DNA from: Trochalopteron elliotii
Taxonomy: Eukaryota; Chordata; Aves; Passeriformes; Leiothrichidae
Direction of reading: 5' to 3'
Assembly (NCBI GenBank): GCA_024734555.1
Contig: JANPWX010000358.1
Location: forward strand, 1,426,369-1,490,368
Length of the DNA stretch: 64,000 nucleotides
Under the pieces are notes generated by a model. That model did no database searches, was not told the origin of the DNA, and worked only from the letters and a program-made list of their open reading frames with translations. The stretch's first letter is position 1; each line of letters opens with the position of its first letter. Below, in pieces: positions 49,701 to 57,500 of the stretch. The translations under genes and the position numbers were made by a program.

Positions 49701-52700
49701 CCATCACTGTCAGTGCAGCTGGCATGAGCACCCTAAAGAGACTGGGAGCAGCAGATTTACCTCAGCACCTGCCATCAGTGAGGCACTGGCCCTGTTCACA
49801 CCAAGGACCCCCAGTCAATTCACCCACCTGTGGTCCGCTCCCAGGCATGCTTTGTATCAAGCACCCTTGAGATGTGAACAAAGGGCAGGATGCAGACCAA
49901 AAGGGCCTAGTTCTGGTGATAGCCCATTCCTGATGGCCACCATTTCTTCTATTGCTTCTATCAGCCTCTTGTTACATGGTATGGCAAGGCTGTAAGATGC
50001 CTTAGGAAATAGGGAAGCTGTAAGAGAGAGCTAGAGGTCTGGTCTGCAGTCTATTCCTCACCCATGGCTGAGGGGCCCTTGGGAAGAGGCTGAAGGTCAC
50101 AGACCAAATGGACTTTTGAGACAAACTGGAATTTTCCTCAGACTTCAAATTGGGCATTCCTGGGCAAAGTCACTAAGACAATGAGATGTGATTATGAAAG
50201 ATGTCTGTTGATTTCTCTCTGTTTTTTTCCTTGCTAAGAAATGTTTCATATTTTAACCTTTCAAGTCTTAATTTTTTCAGATGAAGAAAGCAAACTGTAT
50301 ATTGCAATGATTCAGTTCTTCAAATTAATTCAAGCATTTTATGAGTCATCAAAACTGTCAATCCATTTCATACTGCTTTTCAACTTCACAGCATCCAATG
50401 AATAACTTCCCTTGCCATGCTTTGTTATACTAATTTCTTGTCTAACTTCAATGTGAACACAATGGCAGGAGTGATAAGTGACTCAAGTCCAAGAAACACA
50501 GCAGTGCTTTAGCCAAAGTGTATAGTGTGGGATGCAGAGTAGGGTTATACTTCACCTACTCTTCCCATGGCTGCTCTCTCAACACAGTGAACAACTTCAG
50601 AAAAGTTCCTGTCCTCAATTATTTACAAAAAGCAGCCATGTACCTTTTCTTGGAAAATCCTTACACCAGGACAAGTGATAAAAATATTCCCAATCATCAG
50701 ATGAAATGATGAAATAAACAATAATAATAATAACAACAACAACAACAACAACAACAATATCTCTCATATAAAGATCCCTCATCATTCCACTGTTCCTTTA
50801 GAATTGTTAGAAAATCATCGCTTGTGGCTTATTATTCCACCTTCAATTCTTTTCCTGTGTGTTTCATTGCAAAAATGTCTTTCTGTGTTTCAGTGAGGAA
50901 GAAAGGAGATACATAACACTCCAGCAATCAAATAAAGATTATGAAGGAGTCGGCTTGATACACAATTACCTCTCTCTAGTGATTTTTATACTAATATTAA
51001 AAATAAGATCATTTAGAAAAAAAAGAAGAAAGAAAAGGGAGCCAGGGGGTAGAGGATGTGAAAGAGATTTTTCAGGTTTTGCTAATAAAAAAAACCCAAG
51101 CTGTTTCTATTTTATACAAGGTTTGGTAACAGTGTGCTAAGAACAACTGGAACTTACTGCCTTCTGCCTGGATGTACAGGAGAATCAAGTCTATTTCCAA
51201 AGAAATAGAAATGAGTATCAAAGGAAGAAATATTATATGGTTATTTTAGTTCTCAGTTCGGTAGTTCAACACTACAGCTGGCATATTTATGAATTCTTAA
51301 ATGTCAGTAAATTGTATAAAAACAATATCTCTGCAATTTATGAATCTATAATTCATTTTTTCACTGTCTGCTCTATATTTCATCACTTCATCTTTTTCAA
51401 GAAAGCAAACATTCTGAAGACTGAGATTATATCTAGCAAGTGGCTCTATATGAGAAAAGTGTTGTTATTGTTGTATCAAATTTACTCCATGATAACAAAT
51501 TAGTGTCTTCTACTGCTGCTGCATTTGAATGACTTAAACAAACAAACAAAAAATTCCACAGAAAAGAAATAGAAGAGCAAACACTTTAGAGCAGCAATTT
51601 TATTTTAAAAATCAGTTGATTTAACCAGGTCAGTAAGTCAGATGGAAAGAGCAGTAAAAGAATGTATTATTCTATGAGATGTGTTTATCTGGATTTAACA
51701 ACCCCACTGTTCTTTCTTAGCCCACATTGAAAATTCATCTTAGTCAATAATGTGTGCTAAAGAACTGAAAGTAATAAAAAATGAAAAAAAAAATCTGTAG
51801 TAATTGTGTTGAAATGCAATTGTGTACTACATATATTCCCCTAAGCCCACTTTTGTTTGCAAAAGAATATGAAACCAAAGTGTCCAAGGATGATTGTTTC
51901 AGGCTGAGGGTTGACATGTAACACTAGTCAACCCAACTAACTTTTCACTAGAAGAGTATTGGCAAAAGTGAACAAATATTTTTTTTATTTTGCCTACAGG
52001 GTGATTCCTGTTTTATGCACTTCTATTTTCTAGCTTGAGGGGAAGCTTCCAGCACACACACAAGGTGCATCTCCCTTCCTCATTCAATGGCTTCATATTT
52101 CCATGCCATTCAGTACCATTTTCTTCCCAACAGCTGGTGCAGCCTTCATATTTTTCTGTTGTCAGGTTGAGTCCCTCCTCCATGGAGAGGGAGGGTGCAC
52201 AGCTTCTTTCCAAGAGGGGACTCAGCATAAGCTCAACTGACACAAAGACCCAGATGTTCAAAGGGCAAAATATTTGGAATTGCCTTGCCAATTTGGGGAT
52301 CTCATTGATGATGTCTCTAAAGGTGTTGAGAAGGATTTTGATCCAAGAGTAACTGCTCTACAGAACTAATCACATTAAGGGTATCCTGTCAAAATGCAGC
52401 TCCTTTAGGAGTGGTGCATACAACAGAGGAGTGGGAGAATTTGTCTGGGAGGTGTTATGTCTTTATTTTACCATCTTCAGAAGTAGAGCTGCGTAAAATT
52501 CATTTTGCTAGACGGAAAAATACATTAAAGCACATGGAAAATATAGGTAAAACACAGCATTACCAATAAGCATTTCCTTTTTACTTGGAATCAAACTCAG
52601 AAAAACATATAGATCTGAATTAATGGAGCAGTGCACGGCAGACAAATTACTACAGGTATTATTCCAGAGACTCAAAGTGGCAGTTTTTTCACAATATACT

Positions 52701-54215
52701 GTCAGATTGCATAGACTGTATAACAGCAGCTTTCTAGTAAAGATAATTTCGTTAATTCTCATCTCATTGGCAGACTCTCAACTAAAACTGTATACCCAGG
52801 GTCTAAAAATGCATTGCACTGAAAAGAAAACACATTGATTATAAAAGAAGCTCAACCAAATTCAAACGTGATGTTTGGAAAGACAATAGCTTTGCAATGC
52901 TGATATCATTACTTGAACTATACAGGAAACAGTTAGTGACATTTTCATGCACTGGCTTGAATTTTATCTTCTCCTCCTCCTTGTCCTCTGTCCACCCTCC
53001 CACCCCTGGTGTCCCCCCTTGGCTCGTTACACAAAGCAGCTCAACGACATGACGCAATAATGATTGTTTAGCACCCAGCATGCTTTGGGAGACTAGAGCA
53101 TTGCAAAGGAAAATCACTGAGAGAAAAAAAGAAAAAAAAGAAATAAAATTGAAAGGTCCTGGTGGAAAAAGAAATCATAAAAAAAAAAAAAAAGAAACAA
53201 GTGCACATAACATCAATGCCACCTCTGAGAAAAATCATCACTACACGAAGATACAGTATACATAATACAGTATAACATGCACTCTCCAATGATAAGCTAG
53301 ATCCAGAGTAAGTAAAGATTTCATACTTGTGCGGTTTTTTGTGCAAAATTCTGAAAGACCATGACAAAAATCACAGACTGAAAAAAGTTTTGAGATTGCC
53401 AGACAAGCTGTGGCATTCGATAACCACTCCAATGACCAGATCATTAGCCAGCAGCTAAAGTCACATTAAGTGAACCAGTTTAAAGTTTCGAGCTGCTCAT
53501 CATGATAAAACAGGAGGCCATAGAGGCAGTTTGGAAGGGAATGAAGAGTGTTTCTTGTGAGGGGCCAGCCACGATGGTGCTCTACAGGAAGTGCCACACT
53601 CCGATATGCACTGTCATCATTAGCATTTTTATTGGCTACATGAATAAGGTGAAATAATATTAACTTAAAAAGAGATTCTATTTGCAGAAAAACACATGCA
53701 CTAGTAACTCAGCGTGGCCACGTTAAATCTCTTGAGCTTTTTCTCAGAGCGGTGCAAACCAGAACACTTAGAAATCTATTTAAAGAAGCTAAGATTTTTC
53801 TTTGGGGGGAATGTGTGTTAAAAATAGAGGTAATTTACTCATCAGAGATACTCTGAGTATGACTGAGGAGTGGTATTCACAGCACTTTTATTTTCTGCTG
53901 AATGCCACTGAAAACAGGATTGAGAGCCGTGTTTGGATACCACACAGCAGCCTTATTGTGCTCTTTCAGGTGATTGAGAAAAATAAAGCTTCAGAAAGAC
54001 AGGTAGAGTGAGCTGGTAAAAAATTTAAATCTGTGATTGTCATGTGTCTGATCTGATCCAGGAGAGCATGGCTTTACCATTCGCAATCATTTGCACAAAG
54101 AAAACAAAGAAAGGGCAAATGATACAGTACTGTACCTCCATGGTCTGAGACTGGTGCATGGCTTTGATTGCATTCTGTGCCATTGCCCTTGTAGAAAATG
54201 TGACAAACGCACAGC
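3946..54215 (-). CDS. CELF2: CELF2, 3' part of the gene (seven coding exons found, one missing)
   Basis: This is the C-terminal part of CELF2, an RNA-binding protein with three RRM domains that binds U/G-rich RNA and controls alternative splicing, polyadenylation, stability and translation in nucleus and cytoplasm. The exons encode the end of RRM2, the long divergent linker rich in Gln, Ala, Thr and Gly, and all of RRM3 to the stop. The paralogue choice rests on recalled family differences: RRM3 reads GNVISAKVF and IQAMNGF, which I associate with CELF2, where CELF1 has NVVSAKVF and IQSMNGF. The linker text [11 protein letters not shown] is common to both. All junctions are GT-AG and in phase, except G to E, where one exon is not in the readable sequence. 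Introns range from 3.0 kb to 19.4 kb. RRM1 and the start of RRM2 lie beyond 64000. The CELF1/2 family call is near certain and the CELF2 assignment is strong. Confidence 0.95.
4074..8963 (-). other. CELF2: Intron between CELF2 exons B and A (4890 bp)
   Basis: Contains a pyrimidine-rich stretch on the plus strand (about 5000-6000, with many CTCCCTT/TTCCTT blocks) that could be an old degraded repeat but matches no family I can name. It also contains the ATTACT hexanucleotide repeat at 6924-7009. No RNA gene or second coding exon was seen. The last 250 bp before exon B are T-rich. Confidence 0.85.
6924..7009. repeat. Hexanucleotide microsatellite (ATTACT)n
   Basis: About 14 nearly perfect copies of ATTACT over 86 bp. 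On the CELF2 transcript the unit is AGTAAT. Open frames here (alternating Ile-Thr on plus, Asn-Ser or Ile-Val on minus) are repeat artefacts. Confidence 0.97.
8964..9107 (-). CDS. CELF2: CELF2 exon B: first half of RRM3
   Basis: The exon is 144 nt: two bases, 47 codons and one base. It reads [53 protein letters not shown] is RNP2 of RRM3; the helix [11 protein letters not shown] and the second strand follow. The acceptor is TTTCCTAAAG and the donor is TTTG followed by GTATGT. The last codon is split, so the RNP1 octamer KCFGFVSY is completed only after joining exon A. RRM3 is the C-terminal domain that binds UGU-containing RNA. The reading GNVISAKVF supports CELF2 rather than CELF1. Confidence 0.97.
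9108..12093 (-). other. CELF2: Intron between CELF2 exons C and B (2986 bp)
   Basis: The shortest intron in the window. It holds the large GAA repeat at 10350-10570 and otherwise unremarkable AT-rich sequence. No gene seen. Confidence 0.88.
10350..10570. repeat. Trinucleotide repeat (GAA)n with AAT and CAG interruptions
   Basis: About 220 bp of polypurine on the plus strand. It starts as GAATAA units, then pure GAA, then a middle block with interspersed GCA/CAG (about 10423-10498), then a pure GAA run to 10570. The CELF2 transcript carries the UUC strand. The poly-Ser and poly-Phe frames here are artefacts. Confidence 0.97.
12094..12291 (-). CDS. CELF2: CELF2 exon C: linker before RRM3, with two alternative acceptors
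   Basis: The short form starts at 12273 (acceptor ATGCTCTCAG) and is 180 nt, reading [59 protein letters not shown]. The long form starts at 12291 (acceptor TTTTGTAAAG) and adds 18 nt, giving Val-Ala-Gln-Met-Leu-Ser-Gly before MAAL. Both are phase 1 and in frame with either donor of exon D. The pyrimidine tract and likely branch site lie upstream of the distal acceptor, which therefore serves both AGs. The donor is GGAAG followed by GTAAGTAAG, a tandem consensus. The exon is locally GC-rich (Ala codons GCG, GCC) compared with the AT-rich introns. Confidence 0.95.
14292..15342 (+). mobile_element. Long LTR of an avian endogenous retrovirus (ERVL-like), 3'-truncated
   Basis: Starts TGTATTGGGTTTGGGTGG and runs through a GC-richer purine-biased body (many GGAG and GCAGGAG blocks) to a typical LTR tail: TTTCATTTCTCATTATTC, GATTGGTAATAAATTAAAC, then a pyrimidine-rich segment (CTCTCCCTGCCC, TATTTTCTCTCCCCTGCC) ending near GAGTGATAGAGTGG. 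From memory this tail is a common avian LTR type, which normally continues some tens of bases to a terminal CA; here it stops early. AATAAA is at about 15200. No gag, pol or env lies beside it, so it is a solo remnant. A 265-residue minus-strand frame within it is a by-product of composition. Confidence 0.7.
15348..15460. repeat. AT-rich low-complexity stretch
   Basis: Dense ATAATAA, TATTA and AATAAT motifs directly after the truncated LTR end, with no regular unit. Possibly replaced the missing LTR terminus by slippage or insertion. Confidence 0.7.
16110..16250 (+). repeat. MIR/CORE-SINE-like ancient relic
   Basis: Contains the recognisable order of MIR core motifs: CTCAAAGTGCTTTTCAAGC, TTATCTCTGTTTTACAGATG, then a purine-rich stretch, AGGCTAAGTGACTATGC, and GGTCACACACAG. 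This parallels the MIR consensus (TTTTACAGATGAGGAAACTG, AAGTGACTTGCCCAAGGTCA) at clear divergence. Such elements are far older than birds and survive only as fragments. Confidence 0.6.
16524..16935 (+). mobile_element. Probable solo LTR of an endogenous retrovirus (ends uncertain)
   Basis: Shows LTR architecture: a promoter-like TATAAAA at 16812-16818, AATAAA at 16836-16841, then GCAGAACGTAGCTGTTAACC, ATTGGCTTGATCTGCG and a pyrimidine-rich U5-like tail ending near GGCCAACCCTGGCAATAAT. Upstream, the U3-like part carries an imperfect direct repeat, GTGACGCAG(C/T)TAGAAATT at 16595 and 16624, 29 bp apart, as viral enhancers often do. No internal retroviral genes flank it. I could not fix the TG and CA ends or a target duplication. 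It is in antisense orientation to CELF2. Confidence 0.6.
19436..19567 (-). CDS. CELF2: CELF2 exon D: linker, with two alternative donors
   Basis: The acceptor is a long pyrimidine run ending CCTTTCAG. The exon reads [39 protein letters not shown]. There are two possible donors. The upstream one ends the exon at 19448 (GCAG followed by GTACCG; 120 nt). The downstream one ends it at 19436 (AACA followed by GTGAGT; 132 nt) and adds Gly-Thr-Val-Asn. Both leave one base of a split codon, so both are in frame with exon C. Known CELF2 isoforms differ at this point (NALAG-MAAL, NALAGTx[21 protein letters not shown]), which supports real use of both sites. The downstream donor has the better intronic match; the upstream one has the better exonic match. 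Confidence 0.94.
22723..23035 (-). mobile_element. CR1 LINE 3' fragment
   Basis: Reverse-orientation CR1: begins AGAATATCCTGAGTTGGAAG, continues with TGTCCAAACACTTCTTGAAC, GAGCCTGTTCCAGTGCCC and GGTGAAGAACCTTTTCCTGA, ending around CTGGCCCTCCTC. It is 5'-truncated, as is usual for CR1. The terminal ATTCTATG repeats are decayed. Confidence 0.85.
24048..24480 (-). mobile_element. CR1 LINE 3' fragment with part of ORF2 C terminus
   Basis: Opens with the CR1 end signature GAATCATAGAATCAGAGATT and GTTGGAAGGCATC, then CCTGACTGTGACTGTTTCC, GGGCAACCTGTGCCAGTG and GCATTGCCCCTGG. On the minus strand a frame (24117-24383) still reads [19 protein letters not shown], the known C-terminal motif of CR1 ORF2. 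The copy is 5'-truncated and non-functional. Confidence 0.9.
25660..26556 (+). mobile_element. CR1 LINE fragment, interrupted by another repeat
   Basis: Sense-orientation CR1: GGCTGCCATTCAGAGGGAT, GAAATTTAACAAGGATAAAT, GTCCTGCACCTGGGGAGGA, AAAGGACCTGTGGGGGTC, ACCATGAGCCAGCAGCATG, later GTTCAGGCTGGAGAAGACA and, at the 3' end, CCTTCCAACCTCAATTATTC. The middle (about 26000-26150) is not CR1: GAATTGGGCTCCTCATTGCC is followed by unrelated sequence and CR1 resumes at GTGGAGGGAGCTCAGTGG. The inserted part contains the dispersed repeat at 26018-26119. Confidence 0.8.
26018..26119. repeat. Dispersed repeat of unknown class, copy 1
   Basis: About 100 bp from GGCTTCATATTTCCATGCCA through AACAGCTGGTGCTGCCTTC to AGGTTGAGTCCCTCCTCC, nearly matching 52089-52190 with roughly ten substitutions and no evident indel. 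It sits inside a CR1 copy, so it arrived later than that CR1. Weaker similarity may continue to about 26145. I do not recognise the family. Confidence 0.75.
30180..30487. repeat. Pentanucleotide repeat (GGAAA)n with hexanucleotide block
   Basis: Over 300 bp of pure purine on the plus strand: GGAAA units, a central block of GGAAAA units (about 30283-30378), then GGAAA again to the edge of the N gap. The CELF2 transcript carries UUUCC. Confidence 0.98.
30488..30839. other. Assembly gap (352 N) inside a polypurine repeat
   Basis: The left flank is (GGAAA)n. The right flank is a short unique stretch (GATTCTTAGTTAACG) followed by (GAAAA)n, so the gap is probably a collapsed or unsequenced repeat tract. 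The 265-residue frame that spans it is an artefact. Confidence 0.95.
30855..30930. repeat. Pentanucleotide repeat (GAAAA)n
   Basis: About 14 copies of AAAAG directly right of the gap, a unit differing by one base from the GGAAA array on the left. Confidence 0.96.
31663..31754. repeat. Trinucleotide microsatellite (ATT)n
   Basis: About 30 uninterrupted copies over 92 bp. On the CELF2 transcript the unit is AAU. Confidence 0.98.
34688..34775 (+). mobile_element. Short CR1 fragment
   Basis: GTGGCTGTGGAATCTCCATC, CTTGGAGACACTCAGACC, CTGGACATGGC and CCAACCTGCTCTGAGTGATC follow the CR1 ORF2 3' region in sense orientation, diverged and short. Confidence 0.7.
37277..37312. repeat. Exact 18-bp tandem duplication
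   Basis: GAAAGAGAGAAATGTGGG occurs twice in a row with no mismatch. Probably a recent slippage event. Confidence 0.95.
38163..38222 (+). repeat. Possible ancient amniote interspersed repeat fragment
   Basis: GGCCAGATTCTCTACTCAGC followed by GTAAATCCAGAGTAACTAC and CACTGAATCAA resembles a widespread old reptile/bird repeat (GGCCAGATTCT, GTGTAAATCCAGAGTAACTC, TTGAAGTCAATGG) that I recall but cannot name with certainty. Confidence 0.35.
38959..39093 (-). CDS. CELF2: CELF2 exon E: Ala/Thr-rich linker
   Basis: The exon is 135 nt: two bases, 44 codons and one base. It reads [12 protein letters not shown], then seven Ala, [25 protein letters not shown]. The acceptor is CTCCACATAG and the donor is CCTG followed by GTAAGA. 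It belongs to the low-complexity divergent linker between RRM2 and RRM3, the region linked in the family to splicing activation and localisation. The start in phase 1 completes a Gly codon (G|GC) left by the missing exon F. The final G joins TG of exon D to make Val (TSPVAAS). From memory, human CELF2 reads [20 protein letters not shown] here, so a few Thr/Ser/Gly changes are expected between species. Confidence 0.95.
41907..42301. other. Assembly gap (395 N), probable site of the missing CELF2 exon F
   Basis: A run of 395 N inside the intron between exons E and G. The flanks, CCCCACCCAGT on the left and CAGACCCCAAAAG on the right, are not simple repeat, so this is not an obvious microsatellite collapse. 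Reading frame requires a 3n+1 exon (64 nt if it matches known CELF2) between 39094 and 49102. I read that interval on the minus strand and found no sequence coding LLQQATSSSNL. The gap is therefore the best candidate location. Open frames crossing the N run are artefacts. Confidence 0.6.
43990..44055 (-). mobile_element. Short CR1 3' end fragment
   Basis: TTCACAGAATCACAGAGCTG, GAAGGGACCTTAAAGATC and TTCCAACACCCCTCGAGG form the CR1 3' terminus in reverse orientation, cut off after about 65 bp. Confidence 0.8.
44161..44220. repeat. Imperfect tandem array of TGATCTAACTT
   Basis: Four to five copies of TGATCTAACTTT-like units in 60 bp, with short variants between (TGATCTGATCTAACTGATTT). Local slippage product between two CR1 fragments. 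Confidence 0.85.
44304..44565 (-). mobile_element. CR1 LINE 3' fragment
   Basis: Opens AGAATCATAGAACATTTGGG, then GGTTGGAAGGGACCATAAAG, GCAGGGCCACTTTCCATTAG, CCTTGAACACTTCCAGGG, GGGCAACCTGTGCCAGGG and AAAGAATTTCTTCCTAATAC. Reverse orientation and 5'-truncated; the minus strand still reads [12 protein letters not shown], a decayed ORF2 C-terminal motif. Confidence 0.9.
47569..47569. other. Single unresolved base
   Basis: One N in otherwise unique intronic sequence, a base-calling ambiguity. Confidence 0.99.
47600..48410 (-). mobile_element. CR1 LINE 3' fragment, the longest copy in the window
   Basis: Begins ATCATAGAATGGTTTGGTTT, then GGACACCTTCTACTAGACC, AGCCTGGCCTTGAACACTC, CATTACCCCTTGTCCCATC, GGCTGAACAGCTCCAACC, CTTTGTGGCCTCCTCTGG, TGCTGCCCACAGTGCTGTGG and GGACCTTGTACTTGGCCTTG. 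It covers about 800 bp of the ORF2 3' half and 3' UTR in reverse orientation. Frames are broken, so it is dead. Because CELF2 is also on the minus strand, this copy is in sense with the host transcript. Confidence 0.92.
48893..48958 (+). mobile_element. CR1 3' terminus fragment
   Basis: TAGAAGATCTTTAAGGTCCC, TTCCAACCCAAGCCTTTC and TATGAATCTATGATTT give the last 65 bp of CR1 in plus orientation, including the degenerate ATTCTATG end repeats. Confidence 0.85.
49103..49261 (-). CDS. CELF2: CELF2 exon G: end of RRM2 and Gln-rich start of linker
   Basis: The exon is 159 nt, exactly 53 codons, phase 0 at both ends. It begins [20 protein letters not shown], the last strand of RRM2 with its conserved VVKFADT, followed by a Gln-rich amphipathic stretch ([15 protein letters not shown]) and the start of the divergent linker, ending GGLTPQYLA. 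The acceptor is CAACCACAG and the donor GCT followed by GTAAGT, close to consensus. The phase-0 donor cannot join the phase-1 acceptor of exon E without a frameshift, so a further exon must be spliced in between. In known CELF2 proteins this position is occupied by LLQQATSSSNLGAFSGIQQM plus Ala. Confidence 0.96.
50720..50758. repeat. Compound microsatellite (AAT)n(AAC)n
   Basis: Four AAT units pass directly into about nine AAC units. Confidence 0.96.
52089..52190. repeat. Dispersed repeat of unknown class, copy 2
   Basis: GGCTTCATATTTCCATGCCA, then ACCATTTTCTTCCCAACAGC, TGGTGCAGCCTTCATATTTT and AGGTTGAGTCCCTCCTCC match 26018-26119 in the same orientation. No CR1 surrounds this copy, so the two share an origin independent of CR1. 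The flanks differ, which suggests each copy is a fragment or a short element. Confidence 0.75.
54136..54215 (-). CDS. CELF2: CELF2 exon H: second half of RRM2
   Basis: The exon is 80 nt: two bases of a split codon plus 26 codons, reading [20 protein letters not shown] and then QSQTME. It carries the RNP1 motif of RRM2 (CAFVTF) and the following helix of the RRM fold. The acceptor is CCCACAG and the donor is GAG followed by GTACAG. The first two bases (GC) complete a codon begun in the upstream exon, which by family knowledge is the Gly of the RNP1 octamer RGCAFVTF. The donor is phase 0 and joins exon G to give [14 protein letters not shown]. The upstream exon is not in the window, so the intron before it is at least 9.8 kb long. 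Confidence 0.95.
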
Positions 54216-54444
54216 CTGTGGGAACAAGGGGACAGGGAGCAGGAAAGACAAAAAACAACAAGACAAAAGGGTTGGACGCTTGTTAAACCAACACAGTCTA
54301 CGAGAACGGCCACAAGACGACACTGTTCTCAGTAGTACATAAAAATAAACAACTTCTCTAGTTTATTTATTGACAGTGCTGACTTGCTAATCTGACCATA
54401 GATGAAAGAAAAAAAAATTAAGTGGGGATGGGTGACAAGAAGGG

Positions 54445-54540
54445 TTTTTATTTATTTTTTTGTTTGTTTTGCTTTGTTTTTCTTTTTTTGTTTGTTTTTT
54501 TTTTTTTTTTTTTTGTTCTGTTTTGCTAGTGTTTTTGTTC
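54445..54540. repeat. T-rich low-complexity tract
   Basis: Runs of T broken by single G or C (TTTGTTTG, TTTTGCTTTG), including an uninterrupted run of more than 20 T. On the transcript it is A-rich and lies about 230-325 nt upstream of exon H. Confidence 0.9.
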
Positions 54541-57500
54541 TTTAGCCACAGGGTTTGAAATAAATAAGGCTTTTATGTAGCCTTTGGATTGCATAGTTAA
54601 ATCTATTCAGACCATGCATTGACAATTGCTTGCTCTGGCTTTTGTGTAGGTAAACTGTGGATAGTGAATAAATGTCGGCATCACTGATGGCTGAACTGAG
54701 AATTTAATAAAGGGGTCCATAACATCACAAATTACTGTGATGCACCAAGAAGGATCATACAAATAAGAATGAGGAAAACTCCACTGTGTATCCTGTAACT
54801 ATTTGTGAAAAGACTCAGACAAAATTCAGTAATGTAGGTGGGATCCCAATATTTAAGAAAATAACATTTTAAAAATAAAAATCCTTATGGTGTTTGTTTC
54901 TCCGAATTCTAGGTACAAGTGTAATTCTTTGATCTGTGAAAGCTATTGCCAGCTTGAACAATTCTGAAGCTTTGTGCATGAATAACTGAAAAAATCATTC
55001 TTTTTTCCCCTCTTCAGCCTTTAAAATTATAATGAAAAGCCAGTAGGCTAATGCCTGGGCAATTTTTCCACTCTTTTACTATTGTCAGCCATACCTACAC
55101 TGGGCATGGTGCAGGTCAACGTTTTCAGTGCATGACTCACTGCCCTTTTAGCTAATAAAAACATTGCCTCCTGAGATTTACATTTTATTCTTTATGCACC
55201 CTTGGGCATCTTAAAGAAAAAGACTGTGAAATTAATGCAGATTCAGGCTGATTTTGTAATAATACCATGGCACACTAAAAGCTTAGCTAAAGCAACACAG
55301 ACTTATTTCACTTGTGATCTCTAATGACTTTAAAAGTGCATTGATTTTCAGCTCCCTTAGCCTTGCACAGTTTGAACTTAGGTTTCAGAGAATAATTTAG
55401 TGTTCCACTCAATTTCCTCAAAACATTATTATTATTACTACTTAAAAGATTTCCAAATGAAGCAGATCTAAGCACTGAGAGGCTAAAGCATATTGTCATT
55501 TTAGAGCTAATGCATAAAAGCTACATTCTGGCATCAAAAATACAATATTGTTGCCCCTGTGGCCAATGGGCAAAACAAGCCATTTTGCAATCCAGCAAGC
55601 AACAGATTGTTTGGTTTATGCAAATTAATTTGAGGCATAGAATACCTTTTCTTTGTAGCTCTGTGTGTACCTGGTAAGATTATCAAGTCAAGACTGTATT
55701 CACATTTTAATCAAACAACAGTAAGAGAAAGCAATGCCTGATCATTACCCAAAAGCACTACATCTAGTCATGAAAATAAAGTCAATGCATTTTTGCATCA
55801 TGCGGTATTTTTTTTCTCTTTAATGTAAAGGCCCTTGATTCAAGAGAACCTACACTGGCTTATGTAGCTCTGGCTGATAGATAAGCATCATAAAATCAGA
55901 AATCAGAATTTTTTTACCCAAACTTCACCACAGCGTTGTGACTCTCTGTATTTCTTAGGTAACAAAACAGCTGATGATGTCTCACTACTGTTTAGCCACA
56001 CTACATAATGCTATACTAGTCTTGTTCAGCAACAAATTTCTGTCAAAGAATATGATGCAACAAACCAGCTTTCTGTACAGCAATCTAGACAAAATGTGCA
56101 GCAGAAGGGTAAACAATCTACAGTACTTCTCCTAGATTCCATATTGCTGCACTAAAATTAAAGAGGCCCAAATTTACCATCAGTCTCAAAGTAATCTCTC
56201 TTAATACCATTTCTGTTATTAGCATTATTCTTTTCTTGTCTTGCAAATTCAGTGGGGATGAGCACAAATAGAGATATACTGGAGGGCAAGGAACCCCATA
56301 CAGAGCCTTCAATAACATTGCTGCTAATGGTCAAGAAACTGCTTCATTCACTTGTTTGGCTCTCACTATCCAGGAGTGTGTACTAGAGTGACAGTTACTG
56401 AATGGAGGTTTCAAATGCATGAGAAGCATGTAAAATGTCGACAAAAATCAGTAAGACACAGTTTATGCATTTATCACAATTTCTCCCCAGCAGTTCTGCT
56501 GTAAGTAACTTACTGAGAGATGTTGCAATTAGCAGGTCTCAAAAGAAATGTGAATCAGCACAGAAATACGGCTGCATTCCTCTCAAGATAAAGCAGACTC
56601 CCCCTTCCCTCCCTTAAGCTTTCTCTCTTTTTAACCACAGGGTTCAGCTGTTGGGTGCTTTTAGAGTCCAACACCACAGTAAAGCCCTTCTCCTCACTCC
56701 TCAGCCCAAAACCATTTGCATGGGTCTCGTTGCCTTTGTCACAGAGCAAAAAGACCTTTTAGCAGATCTCTGTACCAATTTGAAAGAAACTTGTTCTTTG
56801 GGCAAGGGGAATGCCTGATGAATGAAGTTATGCAGCTTGAATATGAGCATTTGGAAGCAGCATTCCACAGAGAGGATGGGGCTGCATTTTAATTAGGGTT
56901 TGCCAGCCAGAGGCTACAAGGTTAAGTCCCCTTGTTATCTCCATTCAGCAGGCTATTTCCCACCGATGGACAGTGGCCATTCCCACAGAAAATTCCCAAT
57001 TTACCTCAATAACATGGCAAAAATTCAGTAGACAATGTTATTTCTAAATTATTTGAAAACCAGACTTAAAGATGTTGCCATTAAGTGCCCAAATTAAACA
57101 TTTGTTAATTTAACCATCCTTCCAGACATTGCTACATTCACATTCAAGGGTTATTTTTCAGCTACCAAACCTGGACACTCATACACATTTGTATATTTAT
57201 TATGTGTGCATATATATTTTATTATGCGTGGAATATGGGATCCTATATATTTTATTAAGTGAGAACTCTGTAGTCATTTCCTTCATGACCAGACTGCCAC
57301 ACTGGAGGGGAGCTAAGCCGATGTCATAGGATTTGGTCTATTTAACTCAATCACTTTGCAACTATAATTTAGGTGTTCAGAAAAGCTGTTCTTCTGAAAT
57401 GCTTGTATTTACTGCTTTATGTATTTATGGTCAATGAATGGCAGGACCTTGATTTTCCTCTGTGGGGCACATGTGCACTCAAGGAGGATGGTTTTGTTGG

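Larger units (their letters stand above)
49262..54135 (-). other. CELF2: Intron between CELF2 exons H and G (4874 bp)
   Basis: Contains the AAT/AAC repeat at 50720-50758, the second copy of the dispersed repeat at 52089-52190 and A-rich runs at about 53121-53194. A moderately GC-rich patch at 49590-49870 gives overlapping plus-strand frames of 93 and 133 residues that resemble nothing I know. No gene seen. Confidence 0.85.

Noticed and set aside
49589..49995. GC-richer patch with overlapping frames, considered as an extra CELF2 exon
   Set aside because: The frames are on the plus strand, and the minus strand has no CELF2-like peptide or phase-compatible exon; exon H already joins exon G in frame.
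53068..53367. Frame rich in Phe in the A-rich tract
   Set aside because: By-product of A runs on the plus strand.
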